NCBI GenBank assembly: GCA_032622095.1
Contig: CP136065.1
Span: 212,332,151 to 212,396,150 of the forward strand
Direction of reading: 5' to 3'
Length of the DNA: 64,000 bases
From: Siphonodentalium dalli
Taxonomy: Eukaryota; Mollusca; Scaphopoda; Gadilida; Siphonodentaliidae
Under the pieces are notes generated by a model. The model searched no databases. It had not been told where the DNA came from and worked only from the letters and a program-made list of their open reading frames with translations. Every line of letters begins with the position of its first letter. The first letter of the stretch is position 1. Made by a program: the position numbers and the translations under genes. This document shows positions 33,431-44,548 of this stretch, piece after piece.

Positions 33431-34082
33431 TTGTAAGTTACAGGGCGAGTTGTTGCCGGATACGGCGTCATATGAGGCGAAGTAAAATTAATATCGGCGA
33501 GGCGGTAGCCGAGCCCGATATTAATCTTGCTGAGCCTCATATGGCACCGTAGCCGGCAACAAAGAGAACTGTAACGATTTTATCATGCTTTCCAGGAGAT
33601 AATTTTAATTACTTGCACGAAAGTCAGTAATCTAGCAAGTTAAATGTGCCGTCTATGGCCAATTAACTTATGTAACGTCAGTGACGCACCATGGTCGTTG
33701 AACGTCAACGCATTGAGTCAATAGAGTAATCACCAGAAATAGGACAACTTGTTAAGTTTGATAATTAATTTATGAGTCTTTAGAATTCCTCAAATATATC
33801 ACATGCAGGTTTTGGTACATAGTACTGTGTCTTTAATTTCGCAGAACATGATTTCCTACAGATTTACCTTTTCATGGCGCCAAAATTCACCGAAAATATC
33901 CCGAGGCGACAGAGTTCCAAGAAAAACAAGATGGCGTCTATCGACCCCATTTTAATCCATATACCCCCTGGGGCTTTCGATATGGGGTCGATGTCAATCA
34001 AGGTGAGCCAAATGTGCCCACATCTCCTGTCAGTAGATCTCCGTTCTCATTGGTAAATCTAACAGGCCAGCATGATAAAATA
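33431..34082. other. Insertion between satellite blocks 2 and 3
   Basis: It separates CCTCGTATA from TATATATCGTTCCC, again at the TATATA core of the monomer. It comprises a 139-bp foldback (33437-33575) and about 500 bp bounded by the inverted words ATTTTATCATGCT and AGCATGATAAAAT. No gene. Confidence 0.7.
33437..33575. repeat. 139-bp foldback (MITE-like)
   Basis: Ends GTTACAG..CTGTAAC, then TTGTTGCCGG and CCGGCAACAA, then paired CATATGAGGC and TTAATATCGG stretches closing on a short GC-rich loop. Almost the whole length pairs. Confidence 0.9.
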
Positions 34083-35042
34083 CTATATATCGTTCCCAAA
34101 GTCTGGTATATATCGTTCCCAAAGCTCCGTATATATCTTTCCCAAAGTCCAGTAGATATCGTTCCCAAAGCTCCGTATATATCGTTCCCAAAGTCCGGTA
34201 TATATCGTTCCCAAAGCTCCGTATATATCGTTCCCAAAGTCCGGTATATATCGTTCCCAAAGTCCGGTAGATATCGTTCCCAAAGCTCCGTATATATCGT
34301 TCCCAAAGCCCCGTATATATCGTTCCCAAAGCCCCGTATATATCGTTACCATTGCCGCGTATATCGTTCCCAACGCCCCCTTCTATATCGTCCCCAAAGC
34401 CCCGTAGATATCGTTACCAAAGCCCCGTATATATCGTTCACAAAGCCCCGTATATATCGTTCCCAAAGCCCCGTAGATATCGTTCCCAAAGCCCCGTATA
34501 TATCGTTCCCAAAGCCCCGTACATATCGTTCCCAAAGCCCCGTAGATATCGTTCCCAAAACCCCGTAGATATCGTTCCCAAAGCCCCGTAGATATCGTTC
34601 CCAAAGCCCCGTAGATATCGTTCCCAAAGCCCCGTAGATATCGTTCCCAAAGCCCCGTAGATATCGTCCCCAAAGCCCCGTAGATATCGTTCCCAAAGCC
34701 CCGTAGATATCGTTCCCAAATCCCGTAGATAACGTTCCCAAAGCCCCGTAGATATCGTTCCCAAAGCTCCGTAGATATCGTTCCCAAAGCCCCGTAGATA
34801 TCGTTCCCAAAGCCCCGTAGATATCGTTCCTAAAGCCCCGTAGATATCGTTCCCAAAGCCCCGTAGATATCTTCCCCAAAGCCCCGTAGATATCGTTCCC
34901 AAAGCTCCGTAGATATCGTTCCCAAAGCCCCGTAGATATCGATCCCAAAGTCCCGTAGATATCGTTCCCAAAGCCCCGTAGATATCGTTCCCAAAACCCC
35001 GTAGATATAGTTCCCAAAGCCCCGTATATATCGTTCCCATTC
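34083..35042. repeat. 23-bp satellite, block 3
   Basis: About 41 units. The first third alternates GTCCGGTATATATC and GCTCCGTATATATC variants; the rest is highly homogeneous GCCCCGTAGATATC. The homogeneity suggests recent local amplification. Confidence 0.95.
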
Positions 35043-36657
35043 CCATGTATGTGGTGCCAGGTTGACAGGGTTTGCCTTGAAATTAAATTAAAGATTTACG
35101 AAATAGAAATTTTATTCAAACAAGACAGTCAATGACTATGGTATCGCTCACCCGACAGTAAATATGGAGAAGACTGGGACTCTGAAGACTACCACAGTCA
35201 GTACTTATCAATCTCTTTAAAACAAGTACATGTAGATATAAACAGGGATAGATAGAGGGCCTTCGTTGAACGGTGGGAGGGCATATGGGGGTATCCACCT
35301 TGAAATTTCTAACTGCAAACTCGACCCCGCCCCAATAGCCCATTGATCATTACCTCCCTACTGGACCAAACATAATTGCAACTGGCACTTCAAGATCTCC
35401 GACTGTTGGAAATTTATCATAACCTTACTGATAATACCGGCATATTTAAAAATTATTACATGTAATATATGAATATATATACAAGTACCAAACATGAATT
35501 CATAGCATAGATAGGGTGGGTGCGGGAATGTTAAATCTCCTATCTCTAGCCCCTATTTAAACCAAATGTAAAGCCCATTCTATGAGATCATTGATCATGT
35601 AATTTCAATGGATATATTATAGAAGTTGAAGTGAGTTCATTTTCCTGAAAATAAGTTACATAATATGAGGGAAAGGTTATCAACATGGCATCTCTGTTAG
35701 TTTGTTCCTTGAAATCACCAACATAATAAATAAGACTCATCATTATCACAGATGAAAAGGAGTTAATAGGCTATATAAACATAATATTGTAACACATAGT
35801 GCCTGTACAACTACATAGAACACGGCACATGGGAATTAATATAATTTAAATTGAAACGAATGACACAAATAAACATTATCCAGCTGTTTCTGTTATTTGT
35901 TTATCAAACACTGTCAGATAATATAAGATCTCATTTCATACACAAGAGACATTAGAGAGAATGGCAGGCAGACAAGCTTTATATTGTTAGTAAAAGAGAT
36001 GATTTCTCAAATAATATTGTGTAAATATGAATGTGAAATGTGTAACAGGGGCACATGTACTTACTTGACCGTTCAATTGTCAATGGTAACAACAGTCTAT
36101 CTGTTCCTGATTTTTCTCTCAGACCCCTGGACCGATTTCAACTAAATTTGGCGGGGTGAGTCGGTGTACCATGGCGGATGTCATAACGTGGTTCAAAATT
36201 TCAATTTAAAAGTTAAAATTTTATTTTCATAACAAAAAATGAGCGGAATAAAATCTAAATTATTTTTGTTTTCCGTTTAAATTTTATGTTTGTTTCAATG
36301 GTTGCTTTTAATTATGTCCCTGGCTCCGCCCACAGTTGACACAGTGACCTCATTTGAACAGATCTGAGCCCAATCACCCAAATACCCTTTATACCAAATA
36401 TGAACCCATTCGGCCCGATGGTACTGGAAAAGTCGTTTTAAGAATTACTTTGGAGGGAAAGAGCTATGACCTTGGCTTCCCAACTATTAGACCCAGTGAC
36501 CTCATTTAAACAAATCTGAATGTGAGACACCTGGAAACGTACGAGGTTTGATGAGTATAGCTCCACTGGAGACCTCGGCTCAGGTGAGCTAAAAACCCAA
36601 ATCCACATTGAACCCTGGCATAATACAACAACTATCAAGTTTCGCGGCATCACATAC
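35043..36657. other. Intron sequence, dispersed-repeat fragments
   Basis: No gene was recognised. The stretch 36110-36600 looks like a common dispersed repeat (CCCTGGACCGATTTCAAC, GTGACCTCATTTGAACAG occurring twice). Confidence 0.5.
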
Positions 36658-36793
36658 TTGTTATAGGTTATGTATCCATCCATATAACCTTCAATGTGTG
36701 TCAAACAGAACATTACCGAAATCAAGTGGCATGCCGCTAAATGATCAACTGATGGCAGCTGTAACGCCAGACCCAGCTCAATCGCCATGTACA
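36658..36793 (-). CDS. Phosphotransferase exon after the catalytic motif
   Basis: 136 bases. The acceptor is ATGTATTTACAG and the donor is AACAA|GTATGTG. It enters in phase 1 (G plus TG makes Val) and leaves in phase 2, both matching the neighbouring exons. It encodes YMAIELGLALQLPS..HLAACHLISV then THIEGYMDGYITYN, aligning with CEPT1 VFVVLGTCIAVQLG..FCCFAGTFMF..HWQTYVSGTLRF. Two membrane segments are visible. Confidence 0.85.
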
Positions 36794-38095
36794 CTGTAAA
36801 TACATATAGAATGCAGACAAAGCATAAATCATAAGTAGATATAGACGTCCTACATTCGGGGGAGGGGGGGGGGGGGGGCGGAGAATTTTTTTTCCGACAC
36901 GTATGCTGGGGTGGTGAGTGTCAAAATAAGCCCAAAGCAATTTTTTCCGTGACAAAATTACTTTTTTTCCTTCACACCTTTTATTGGATTTGTACTAGTT
37001 TGTACTGGTTTGTAACACTAAGAAACCAATAATAAGGAACTGCAGTAACAGTAAACACGCTAGGGCCTTAGATGTTGGTTTGTGTCTCTTTAGGACAAGG
37101 GAAAGTATTCTTAATGCAGCTGAATCGCCCATGCAGTATTCTATGTAATTAACATCAAATAAGGATATTAACTTTAAAGAAATAATTTAATGCCAAATCT
37201 GGTCAAACATGGATATTAAACACTGATGTATACACTGATGTATAAAGAAAAAAACATGTAACATAACTAGATTTGTGAGTGGATAACACAATTATCTCAT
37301 ATGTGACAAGAGATAGAAAATGGTGATAAGTCACAATCTCATGTAGTCATGAATGAGTTAATACAGGTTTCTACTAAAAGTGTAGGTTTGTTTTTTTATT
37401 ATATGCTTTACTCTCACATGCTATACTTGAATAGTCCAATAGAAATAATGCCTTTTCTGAACTCATACAAGATTCCTGAATTCATACAAGATAAACTGTA
37501 AATGTTATAAAATTCCTAACCAATCTGAATCAATTGGAATCAATCGTAACATTAACTTTCTTTGATTTCCCACTGGTGCTCCTGGGTGCTCTAGTGTATT
37601 GCTATATGTGCGATAAACATGTTTTAGTAATGTCTAATGAGTCTGGGTGGCACGTAGCATATAATAATTTAACATATCTGATATAATAAAATCACCTATC
37701 TGGTGTAAAATAAAATCACCTATCTGGTGTAGAGCAATATCACCTACCCGGTGTATAGACATAATACCTTTATAAATTTCCATAACAAAGTAACAAAACA
37801 CAAAAACTAAAAAGGTCTCTAAAAAGGACTACCACACACATTTTGGCACTAAAACAGTGACTATTAGTTATCATTAACCGTGCGCGCTGTTTCAGTGACC
37901 GGTTACCCACTCAGGAGCTGCTATTCACAATAGCAATAAAGCTGCTTAATAGGTTTTGTGACGAGAAGGAAATTGAATGCAACCTGGACACAATACAATG
38001 ACTTCAGTTTAGCAATAAAATGTTCGATGGTAAATAAATATTAGAACATCAGTTTGTCTATAAATGTTTGATATAATATAATGATTAGAGCATAT
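36794..38095. other. Intron sequence with poly-G tract
   Basis: A 15-G run at 36864-36878 lies next to a GGAGAATTTTTTTTCCGAC block that recurs in complement near 38620-38650. A triple ATCACCTATCTGGTGTA unit lies near 37690-37755. No gene. Confidence 0.55.
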
Positions 38096-38207
38096 CTTGT
38101 CGTTGACTACGCGAATATAGTGGCCAGTGGGAATGGTGTAGTTCACTCGTCTTCTACTGATGAACCACACCCTTTCCACTGGCCACTACATTCGCGTAGT
38201 CAACTCC
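38096..38207. mobile_element. 112-bp perfect-arm foldback MITE with 8-bp target duplication
   Basis: Arms 38102-38145 and 38161-38204 (44 bases each) are inverted copies with very few mismatches around a 15-base loop; the arm starts GTTGACTACGCGAATATAG. The direct repeat GAGCATAT flanks it (38088-38095 and 38208-38215). An 8-bp duplication fits hAT or P-type transposition. Confidence 0.88.
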
Positions 38208-39264
38208 GAGCATATGATTGTGGTCTTGCGCGAAAATCACGAAGCCTCCCTCGGATTTTCAAGGGCCGACGGCAGGACACCGTAAGAGCCGCGGTGCTTT
38301 ACGGGAACGCATGCTCTATTCATATACTAAGCTTTAAAATAAATTGACTGCAGAGCTGTGGAAATATGCTTTTTAACAAAAACAAAATCCACTGCAGTCA
38401 AGAATATACAGCTAGAGACATGTCCTGCTGTACATTAATAGATTCACTGAATCTCCATGTAGGAGGTTTGGTCCTGGTTTTCTTTGTATTTTGCGTTCCA
38501 CAAGGGGGTGTGTGTCAAAACATGGCTGGAAAAAAAACTCTATGAAATGGAAACAAATTTGGGGTCGGGGGTGGGTGGGTCCAAAAAGTGGTCATCGGCA
38601 AAAAAGTAGCATACATGTCTGGAAATTTTTTCCGACCCCCCCCCCCTGCTACATTCGGAAAAAAATGGAGTCTGTCGAATCTGTCAAAAATTATCACGTG
38701 ACACTTTTGTATATGTTCTATGTACGTATAAATGTCGCATGACTGGAACTAGGGTGAAACTTCTATTCGTCTTTTTGGCGTCTATGTCGACCGATAGGGG
38801 GGTAACATTATTGGTCCACGGATAACTGAACTTCACTTGACTGTTAAACACAGGCGCCTCGGGAAATGGCAGATTTTTAAAAGTGGTTTAGTATATAATT
38901 GTAAATCTGGTATCCACATGCGCCTGTGATTAATACAATACAGACGAGCAGAAATATTAGCTATGTCATCATGGTTACCAAAAGTCTTATGTTCCAATTA
39001 ATACCAATGCATGCATGTTATTAAAAGTCACATTATACCTAATACATGTACTGCATCATTGTGTGAAATTCGGGTCCATTTCAGGGATTAAAATATCGAC
39101 AAGTACGTAAAATACTTTTGCATGAAACAATAAGAAAAGTTAGTGGTCGATCCAATTCTGATATGGTATATATAAAGAGCGTTTCTCTCACTTCTTGTGG
39201 AAAAGTGATAAAAAAAGTGGAAATTTTCTCTAATTTCGTTTATGAATGCCAACCCGTATGCGCA
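38208..39264. other. Intron sequence, no gene seen
   Basis: Contains the C-run segment 38636-38647 and one ATAAAGAGCGTT box (39172). Nothing else was recognised. Confidence 0.5.
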
Positions 39265-39600
39265 TGTAAACCACTGTATATTTCATGTAAACCACTGTAT
39301 AATTCAAGTAAACCACTGTATAGTTCATGTAAACCACTGTATACTTCATGTAAACCAATGTATAGTTCATGTAAACCACTGTATATTCCATGTAAACCAC
39401 TGTATATTCCATGTAAACCACTGTATATTCCATGTAAACCAATGTATCGTTCATGTAAACCACTGTATATTCCATGTAAACCACTGTATATTCCATGTAA
39501 ACCACTGTATATTCCATGTAAACCACTGTATATTCCATGTAAACAACTGTATATTCCATGTAAACCACTGTATATTCCATGTAAACCACTGTATATTTCA
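39265..39600. repeat. 21-bp satellite, 16 units
   Basis: The unit is TGTAAACCACTGTATATTCC plus A, with few variants. As 21 is divisible by three, two plus and two minus frames remain open with 7-residue repeats (CKPLYIP, YTVVYME). It lies in the intron between the exons at 40235 and 36793. Confidence 0.96.
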
Positions 39601-40234
39601 TGACGAAACAGGCGATGGAAGCTTTCGTTTGATCTTTCGCTTTCGTCGGTTGTTTTGCCTGCATGGCAGCTTACGTGTTTTGAACTAATTTCGCTTTCGT
39701 CTGTTACTTCGTTGTATAATTTGTATTCTTTCGGGTTCGGATTTACACACGCGTTCGACATTTTTCGGTTTCGTATCTTTTTAAACCAAGCAATATATAT
39801 ACAGTAGTTTACACGCGCATCCGATGTGGAATAACAGGATTGCATATACAAGTACCAGCATACATGTACCGGGAGATACTGGTCATATCCCATGCAGGGT
39901 ACAATTTAGGCGCTTGGAAATCTTATATTAGGCTGACGTAATGTGCTGCGTGGGCTAGTCTCAACTTATCGGCAGATTTTGTGCAAATAAATAAGAATAT
40001 TCTTAGCTTTTTTATGGGAATAAATCATCAAAAAGCTATATAAATATAAGAAATGAACGTAGTGGGTCTGTGTGTGCTATTGGTGGATACGGCGCTGTGG
40101 TTGTTGTGGCACATGTAGATGGAACCGCTTAGCGCTTCACACAATGTGAACCAACGACCGCAACGCCGTATCCCCCAATAACGCAAACCCACTAAATTCA
40201 TTTCCTAATTTAATACATTCACACATGTCCATAC
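39601..40234. other. Intron sequence, no gene seen
   Basis: Ordinary AT-rich DNA following the 21-bp array. No feature was recognised other than the exon donor at 40234. Confidence 0.5.
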
Positions 40235-40382
40235 CTACGAACAATGCATCCGATCCGTGATCCATTACATCCTCTAGAGGCCCGTCCTGGCCTACAAGTC
40301 GCGCTTGGACTCCGTCTAACGCATCGATAATCAGATACACAGGCAGGGTTACTGCACATAATAGGAAGTACCAATTTCCTGG
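40235..40382 (-). CDS. Phosphotransferase exon with catalytic CDP-alcohol motif
   Basis: Encodes PGNWYFLLCAVTLPVY then LIIDALDGVQAR and GPLEDVMDHGSDALFV. This is the family signature D-x2-DG-x2-AR-x8-G-x3-D-x3-D at about 40248-40325, with all four Asp present. The conserved Gly before DVMD is Glu here. The donor is GTAG|GTATGG (phase 1), matching the next exon. The upper border is either TTTCTAG|CC (40382) or CTAGCCAG|GA (40378). The four Asp bind two metal ions and the CDP-alcohol. The upstream exons were not found. Confidence 0.88.
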
Positions 40383-40611
40383 CTAGAAACGATATAAATA
40401 AATACGGACGAATCAATGATGAGCGTTTGGTAGATGGTGGATTTGGAACATAGTTATGGGACATTTTGGATTTCCTCCACCGGTATAAAAACCTCACAGC
40501 GTTGTACTGGCGACGTGACGTGGTTTAGCAGCTGACACTAATATATGGGTTAAAAAAAAAAAAAAAAATAATAAAAAAAAAAAAAAAAAAAAAAAAATAT
40601 ATATATAGTTA
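40383..40611. other. Flank with long A-rich tract
   Basis: 40552-40598 is nearly pure A with one TAAT interruption, followed by TATATATATAG. It may be the tail of a retroposed sequence. No exon was recognised. Confidence 0.5.
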
Positions 40612-41020
40612 TTAGTCACCTGATGTAAACACCACCTGTTGCATGACAGTCTCCGTATAAAGTTTCCATCCATCTTTCCATCTTTTAAGCTAGTAATAAA
40701 CGCTCTGTATGGCTAATTATTAGTGCCCCTTTAACTTAGTCATTTGATGTCAACATCGCCTATATCGTAACATTACCTGTATCATGTTACCTATATATAT
40801 ATGCACCAATTCCCCCACATATCTTTTTAGCTGATGATAAACGCTCTTTATTGATCATGCAACTGTTTAGTCCCCTTTAAGTAGTCATTTGAGGTCAAAG
40901 GCGCTTATACCATGATATTCCACTGGTCATGTGAACATATGTGTACCATTTCCCCTTCTAAGCTTATCTTCTAAGCTTATAAAGAACGTTCTGTATTGCT
41001 CATGTATGCCCATTTAAGTC
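40612..41020. repeat. About 125-145-bp tandem unit, three copies, carrying AACGCTCT box
   Basis: Units start at 40612, 40737 and 40881 with AGTCACCTGATGTAAACACC / AGTCATTTGATGTCAACATC. Each ends in a (G)ATAAACGCTCT(TTATTG) box; only the middle one is exact. Confidence 0.8.
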
Positions 41021-41679
41021 GTCGTCGGTAAAAAAAATTACGGATGACAAACATGTGCAGGAAAATATCGTCACCGCTGCACCGCTTATAACGATAGAAA
41101 GAAAGCAGATAAACGGTGCGCGGAGTTTGTCCGGCATTTAGCTTTGACACGGACGCCGCTGAAACCACATTCGCCTTATATCGTCTTGTACGCATAATAT
41201 CAGTAAAATTAACGCCATGATAACCATTAGCAAACGCGTTGTCTTGTACCGATTGGCATGAACGTTTGTGTATCGTATTCCATGATTTGCCTCATGATAT
41301 GATCAAAATGTGGGCGCAATCTGACATGGGAGTGATATATTTTTAAACGTGTCAAAATCGTGACAGATAAACATACAGATACACACACAGACAAACACTG
41401 CAACGGCAAGATTTACGAGCTTGTGTATTATACTCACGCGCCTACCCAAAGTATAAACTATGGTATAGTAAGGGCGTATTGTATTTGACCATTGTGCTTG
41501 TTTCTATGGCTAGTCATTGTCTGCTGTGGTGGAATTCTCTGATCATCATTTGATGATATCGGTCGGGTGCCTGATTAGTATTGAGATTAACGGTTGTTAT
41601 TATCAGTCTATGTTGGTGTTCGTTCATAATTAATGAAGGTTTGATGGAAATCTTTTCATTTTGGTATTTGCACAACAAG
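41021..41679. other. Flank with dispersed repeat
   Basis: 41230-41400 is an inverted relative of 12150-12360: both pair a GTGTGTGTCTGT-type run with TCACGATTTTGAC. No gene was recognised. Confidence 0.55.
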
Positions 41680-41955
41680 AACGTGAAGAAATCGCACGTC
41701 GCCAGAGTCTCTAGATAACTTCGACGCAGGCGATTTTCTAAGACGATATCGACTTTCAAGAAATTGACGCTTAATTTATTCGAACGTATAGCCCGAGACA
41801 TAGAGAGGAGCAATGTGGTCCCTGCTGTCATTAAGCTTTGTGCGGGGCTACGATTCTATGCCACGGGCTGCGTCCGAACAGTTGCTGGGGTTTTGCACGG
41901 TATGTCACAACCTGCTATTAGCAGACTGATGTACGATATCACAGACTCAATTTGA
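41680..41955 (+). pseudogene. Harbinger (HARBI1-like) transposase, N-terminal fragment
   Basis: Three frames must be joined: QQEREEIARRQSL, then DNFDAGDFLRRYRLSR, then LCAGLRFYATGCVRTVAGVL and GMSQPAISRLMYDITDSI. The order and spacing match HARBI1-type transposases (EFRxRFRLSK, LRFxATGS, GxSQPTVSR), covering roughly the first 110 residues before the DDE core. It has two frameshifts and ends in a stop. The missing catalytic half resembles the fragment at 61236-61740 on the same strand. Confidence 0.82.
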
Positions 41956-42302
41956 AGACTAAAAGGATTGCTATCCTGATGAAACAACAAAACACTATCG
42001 GAAAGCAACCCCTGTTGTGATCACAATGATCCAAGTCCCATAACAATCGCGTAATAAATAAGCCGAGAAATAAATAAATAATACCCCACCGGTTGTCGGC
42101 TATCTCCATCGCAAATCCTCATATGACGTCAAATGAGTAAACTAATTAAAAACACGGAATCGGAGTCGGAGTTAATTGTGTCTACCTATATGACGTCACA
42201 TGAGCGGCGATGGAAAATGCGGAATCGACATCAGCGCATGAGTGTAATGGAATTGCTGCGGGGCACACTGGGGCGTAGAAAGCTATATTTATTGGGGGGT
42301 AT
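41956..42302. other. Spacer, no gene seen
   Basis: AT-rich. It includes ACACTGGGGCGTAGAAAG (42266 on), a near copy of the MITE end that starts at 42303. Confidence 0.5.
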
Positions 42303-43128
42303 CAGGGGCGTAGGAAAAAAGTTTGTATATGAGGGGCCACATTCGATGGCCATAGGCCATCGACGACAGCCGCAGGCTGGAGATGGGGAGAGCTCGAGAG
42401 TGGTGTCCTCTCTCGTCGGTGGGGAAATTTTTCTGAATTTAAACCCCTCAGATCGCATTTCGTTGCATCTGTGACAGCATTTACGTTAAATAACCCATTG
42501 AGGGAAAATATGGTATTTTAGTTTTTCACCTGTTGTACAAAATAGTATGGAGATATTTTTTGACTCTCATAAGCGTGTGTGTACAAATGGAGCAGTCTTC
42601 CATGAAAACATGATATGTAGGTTTATACTTACATAATTATATATTCACATTCTCAGCTTTCCCAGACTAATTCATAGTCGTAGTGCATGCATGTAACTGA
42701 AATGTGGCCTCGATAAAGCAGGCAGATTCGCCATTTAAGCAGTGCCAAAGTACTAGCTGTGATGAAGCGTAGTTTCCGTATTTACTCTTCAAATAATTTC
42801 GTATTGAATTCATCTTGGAAATCTTGGTGTTGATTTATTTTGTAGCTTTGGACAAACTAGATACCGTTTGTGGGCTAACACAATGATTTCTGAGATAGTA
42901 CTGTAACAAGAAGGCTTATAATGAGCAAAAGCCCGTTGGATAGCACCATATGGGGAGTTATAATTTATTACCCGATAAAAACCGAAACGTTTATGATAAC
43001 ACAAACCAGTGAGACAATAACACATGACAGTCAAGGCACCTAATCTTTATAATGGTACCCCCAACCGCTAATTGCCCATATAGAGTATACTATATACCCC
43101 CTTACCACCCCCGGTTCCTACGCCCCTG
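42303..43128. mobile_element. hAT-like MITE, 826 bp
   Basis: Ends CAGGGGCGTAGGAA and TTCCTACGCCCCTG are exact complements; CAGGGGCG is a typical hAT terminus. The nearby left GGGGCAC and right AGGGCAC may be a target duplication if the true left end is the CTGGGGCGTAG at 42268. No ORF. Confidence 0.72.
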
Positions 43129-43618
43129 AGGGCACGTCAATAGCATTGTGTACACGTGGTGAATTGTCATCGCCCGGTGTGTTATCTTCACTAGTGCTGT
43201 TTGGAAAGTTATTGTTTTGAACAAACAAAAAAATATTGAAGGCCGATTGAGCGGGGTAGATAACACTTTCGTGTGAAAAATAAAGCTTATAAAAACACGA
43301 GTCGACATGTGAACTCTATTCGGGTGCGTGTTCACGATGTTGTCTTAATTTTCCATATATATATACACCCCATTCATTCGCTCGTCGATCGCCGGCCGGT
43401 TCGTGTCGTCCCTGGTTAGCTCCAAGGACTTAGATTGCCCGGTGATTGACGTGACAACTCGGCGGATTATGGGTTTCGGTTAAAATGGCGACGGTATAAC
43501 AGCAGATTTGTAAATACGGAAAGGTTGTTTGATATTTCTTGATATATCTGTGAAAAATACGCTATTGGGGATGCTTTTGTGTATACGCGAGACATAGTTA
43601 TCTTTTCCGCCCATATAC

Positions 43619-44548
43619 ATGATGGCAGATGAAAGAATGGAGCAAGGATTCAAACAGAAACTGACGGTTAGTTTTGACAAATCGAATATTGGATATTTGA
43701 AAATAGACGATGTAGTTGGGGCCATTGAAAAGGTGATTGCCATTAAAGAGGTCCAGGCAATACAAATGAATGATAAAGTATGCCAAATAACTGTAAAGAA
43801 CCTGGCAGAAAAGAATGAGTTGATAAATAATGGCCTACGTTTTTCAAAATTCTTTGTCAGACCTGTTGATGTTGTGACCAACGCATTGGCTGTTACGCTA
43901 AGGGGAGCTCCCCCCGAAATGGAAGATCACACCATCATTAATATGCTGAAATCCCACGGCAAGGTTGTAGAAGGAAGTTTCCGGAGAGGTTATTGGAGGG
44001 GACGGGACATAGCAAATGGGAGTCGTTACGTTCAGCTCGCAGAATGTCAGGAGGTACCGAATCAGCTGACAGCGGATGGATGTACCATACACGTGTTTTC
44101 GGACAAAACAAAACAAAAGTGTAAATTATGTAGTGACCTACATTTTCCAGGTGATATATGTCCACTATATAAGCCTTCATGCTCGAGGTGTTTCACTGAA
44201 CAACATGACAGGCGTAATTGTCCAAATGACGTCATCTGTAGGGCGTGCATGAAACCAGGTCACGTGGCGAGTTTTTGTCTAGACAGAAGAGATTACCAGC
44301 GCGGAGATAACAATGGACCAATAAACCAGAATAACGACAAAGCTGGTGACACTACAAAGGAAACGAGTAACGGTTATGAGCAGAGTCAGGCCAATAAAGT
44401 CGACACTGTTATATTGGGCGCAAGCAACTGCGCGGGCATAAAGGTCGATAGGCCAAACATACAAAATGTGTCGATCTCGGGAGCAAAATACACAAAAATC
44501 AAGGATCTGCTTGCTGAAGTGGAGAAAGATGACGGCTTGAAAAGTTGA
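43619..44548 (+). CDS. LINE ORF1, 5' part: RRM-like and zinc knuckles
   Basis: Starts at ATGATGGCAG. Residues 10-160 hold two modules that resemble the RNA-binding region of ZCCHC3-type proteins (SFDKSNIGYLKI, FSKFFVRPVDV, LRGAPPEMEDHTII, SRYVQLAE). Three knuckle-like Cys/His clusters follow (CKLCSDLHFPGDIC, CSRCFTEQHDRRNC, CRACMKPGHVASFC). It ends with the first SGNH block, VILGASNC, with the nucleophile Ser kept. A frameshift at the A-run at 44540-44543 cuts the frame, and the esterase continues in the next one. ORF1 would bind LINE RNA. Confidence 0.88.
   Translation: MMADERMEQGFKQKLTVSFDKSNIGYLKIDDVVGAIEKVIAIKEVQAIQMNDKVCQITVKNLAEKNELINNGLRFSKFFVRPVDVVTNALAVTLRGAPPEMEDHTIINMLKSHGKVVEGSFRRGYWRGRDIANGSRYVQLAECQEVPNQLTADGCTIHVFSDKTKQKCKLCSDLHFPGDICPLYKPSCSRCFTEQHDRRNCPNDVICRACMKPGHVASFCLDRRDYQRGDNNGPINQNNDKAGDTTKETSNGYEQSQANKVDTVILGASNCAGIKVDRPNIQNVSISGAKYTKIKDLLAEVEKDDGLKS

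Larger units (their letters stand above)
11720..40382 (-). other. CDP-alcohol phosphotransferase gene (CEPT1/CHPT1-like), 3' seven exons
   Basis: Seven minus-strand exons join with matching phases into about 290 residues ending in a stop, spread over 28.7 kb. In order they give the CDP-alcohol catalytic motif, the following membrane helices, and the C-terminal helices of the choline/ethanolamine phosphotransferase family. That family transfers phosphocholine or phosphoethanolamine from the CDP form to diacylglycerol in ER/Golgi membranes. The exon with VTKLTMRLV and the next with ITRSGM..DRSFVGP align better with CEPT1 than with SELENOI. About 100 N-terminal residues were not found, so the 5' exons lie to the right or outside. 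Introns are 1.6-10 kb and full of satellites and MITEs. Exon calls come from reading splice borders and similarity from memory, not from transcript data. Confidence 0.85.

Noticed and set aside
34346-35046. Minus-strand ORFs of about 200-220 codons with TGLWERYLRGFGNDIYGAL repeats
   Set aside because: They are the 23-bp satellite read in stop-free frames; similar ORFs exist in all three frames, so no coding selection is visible.
40977-41195. 5' exon of the phosphotransferase gene
   Set aside because: Translation lacks the APNxxT helix expected for the N-terminal part, and splice borders are poor.
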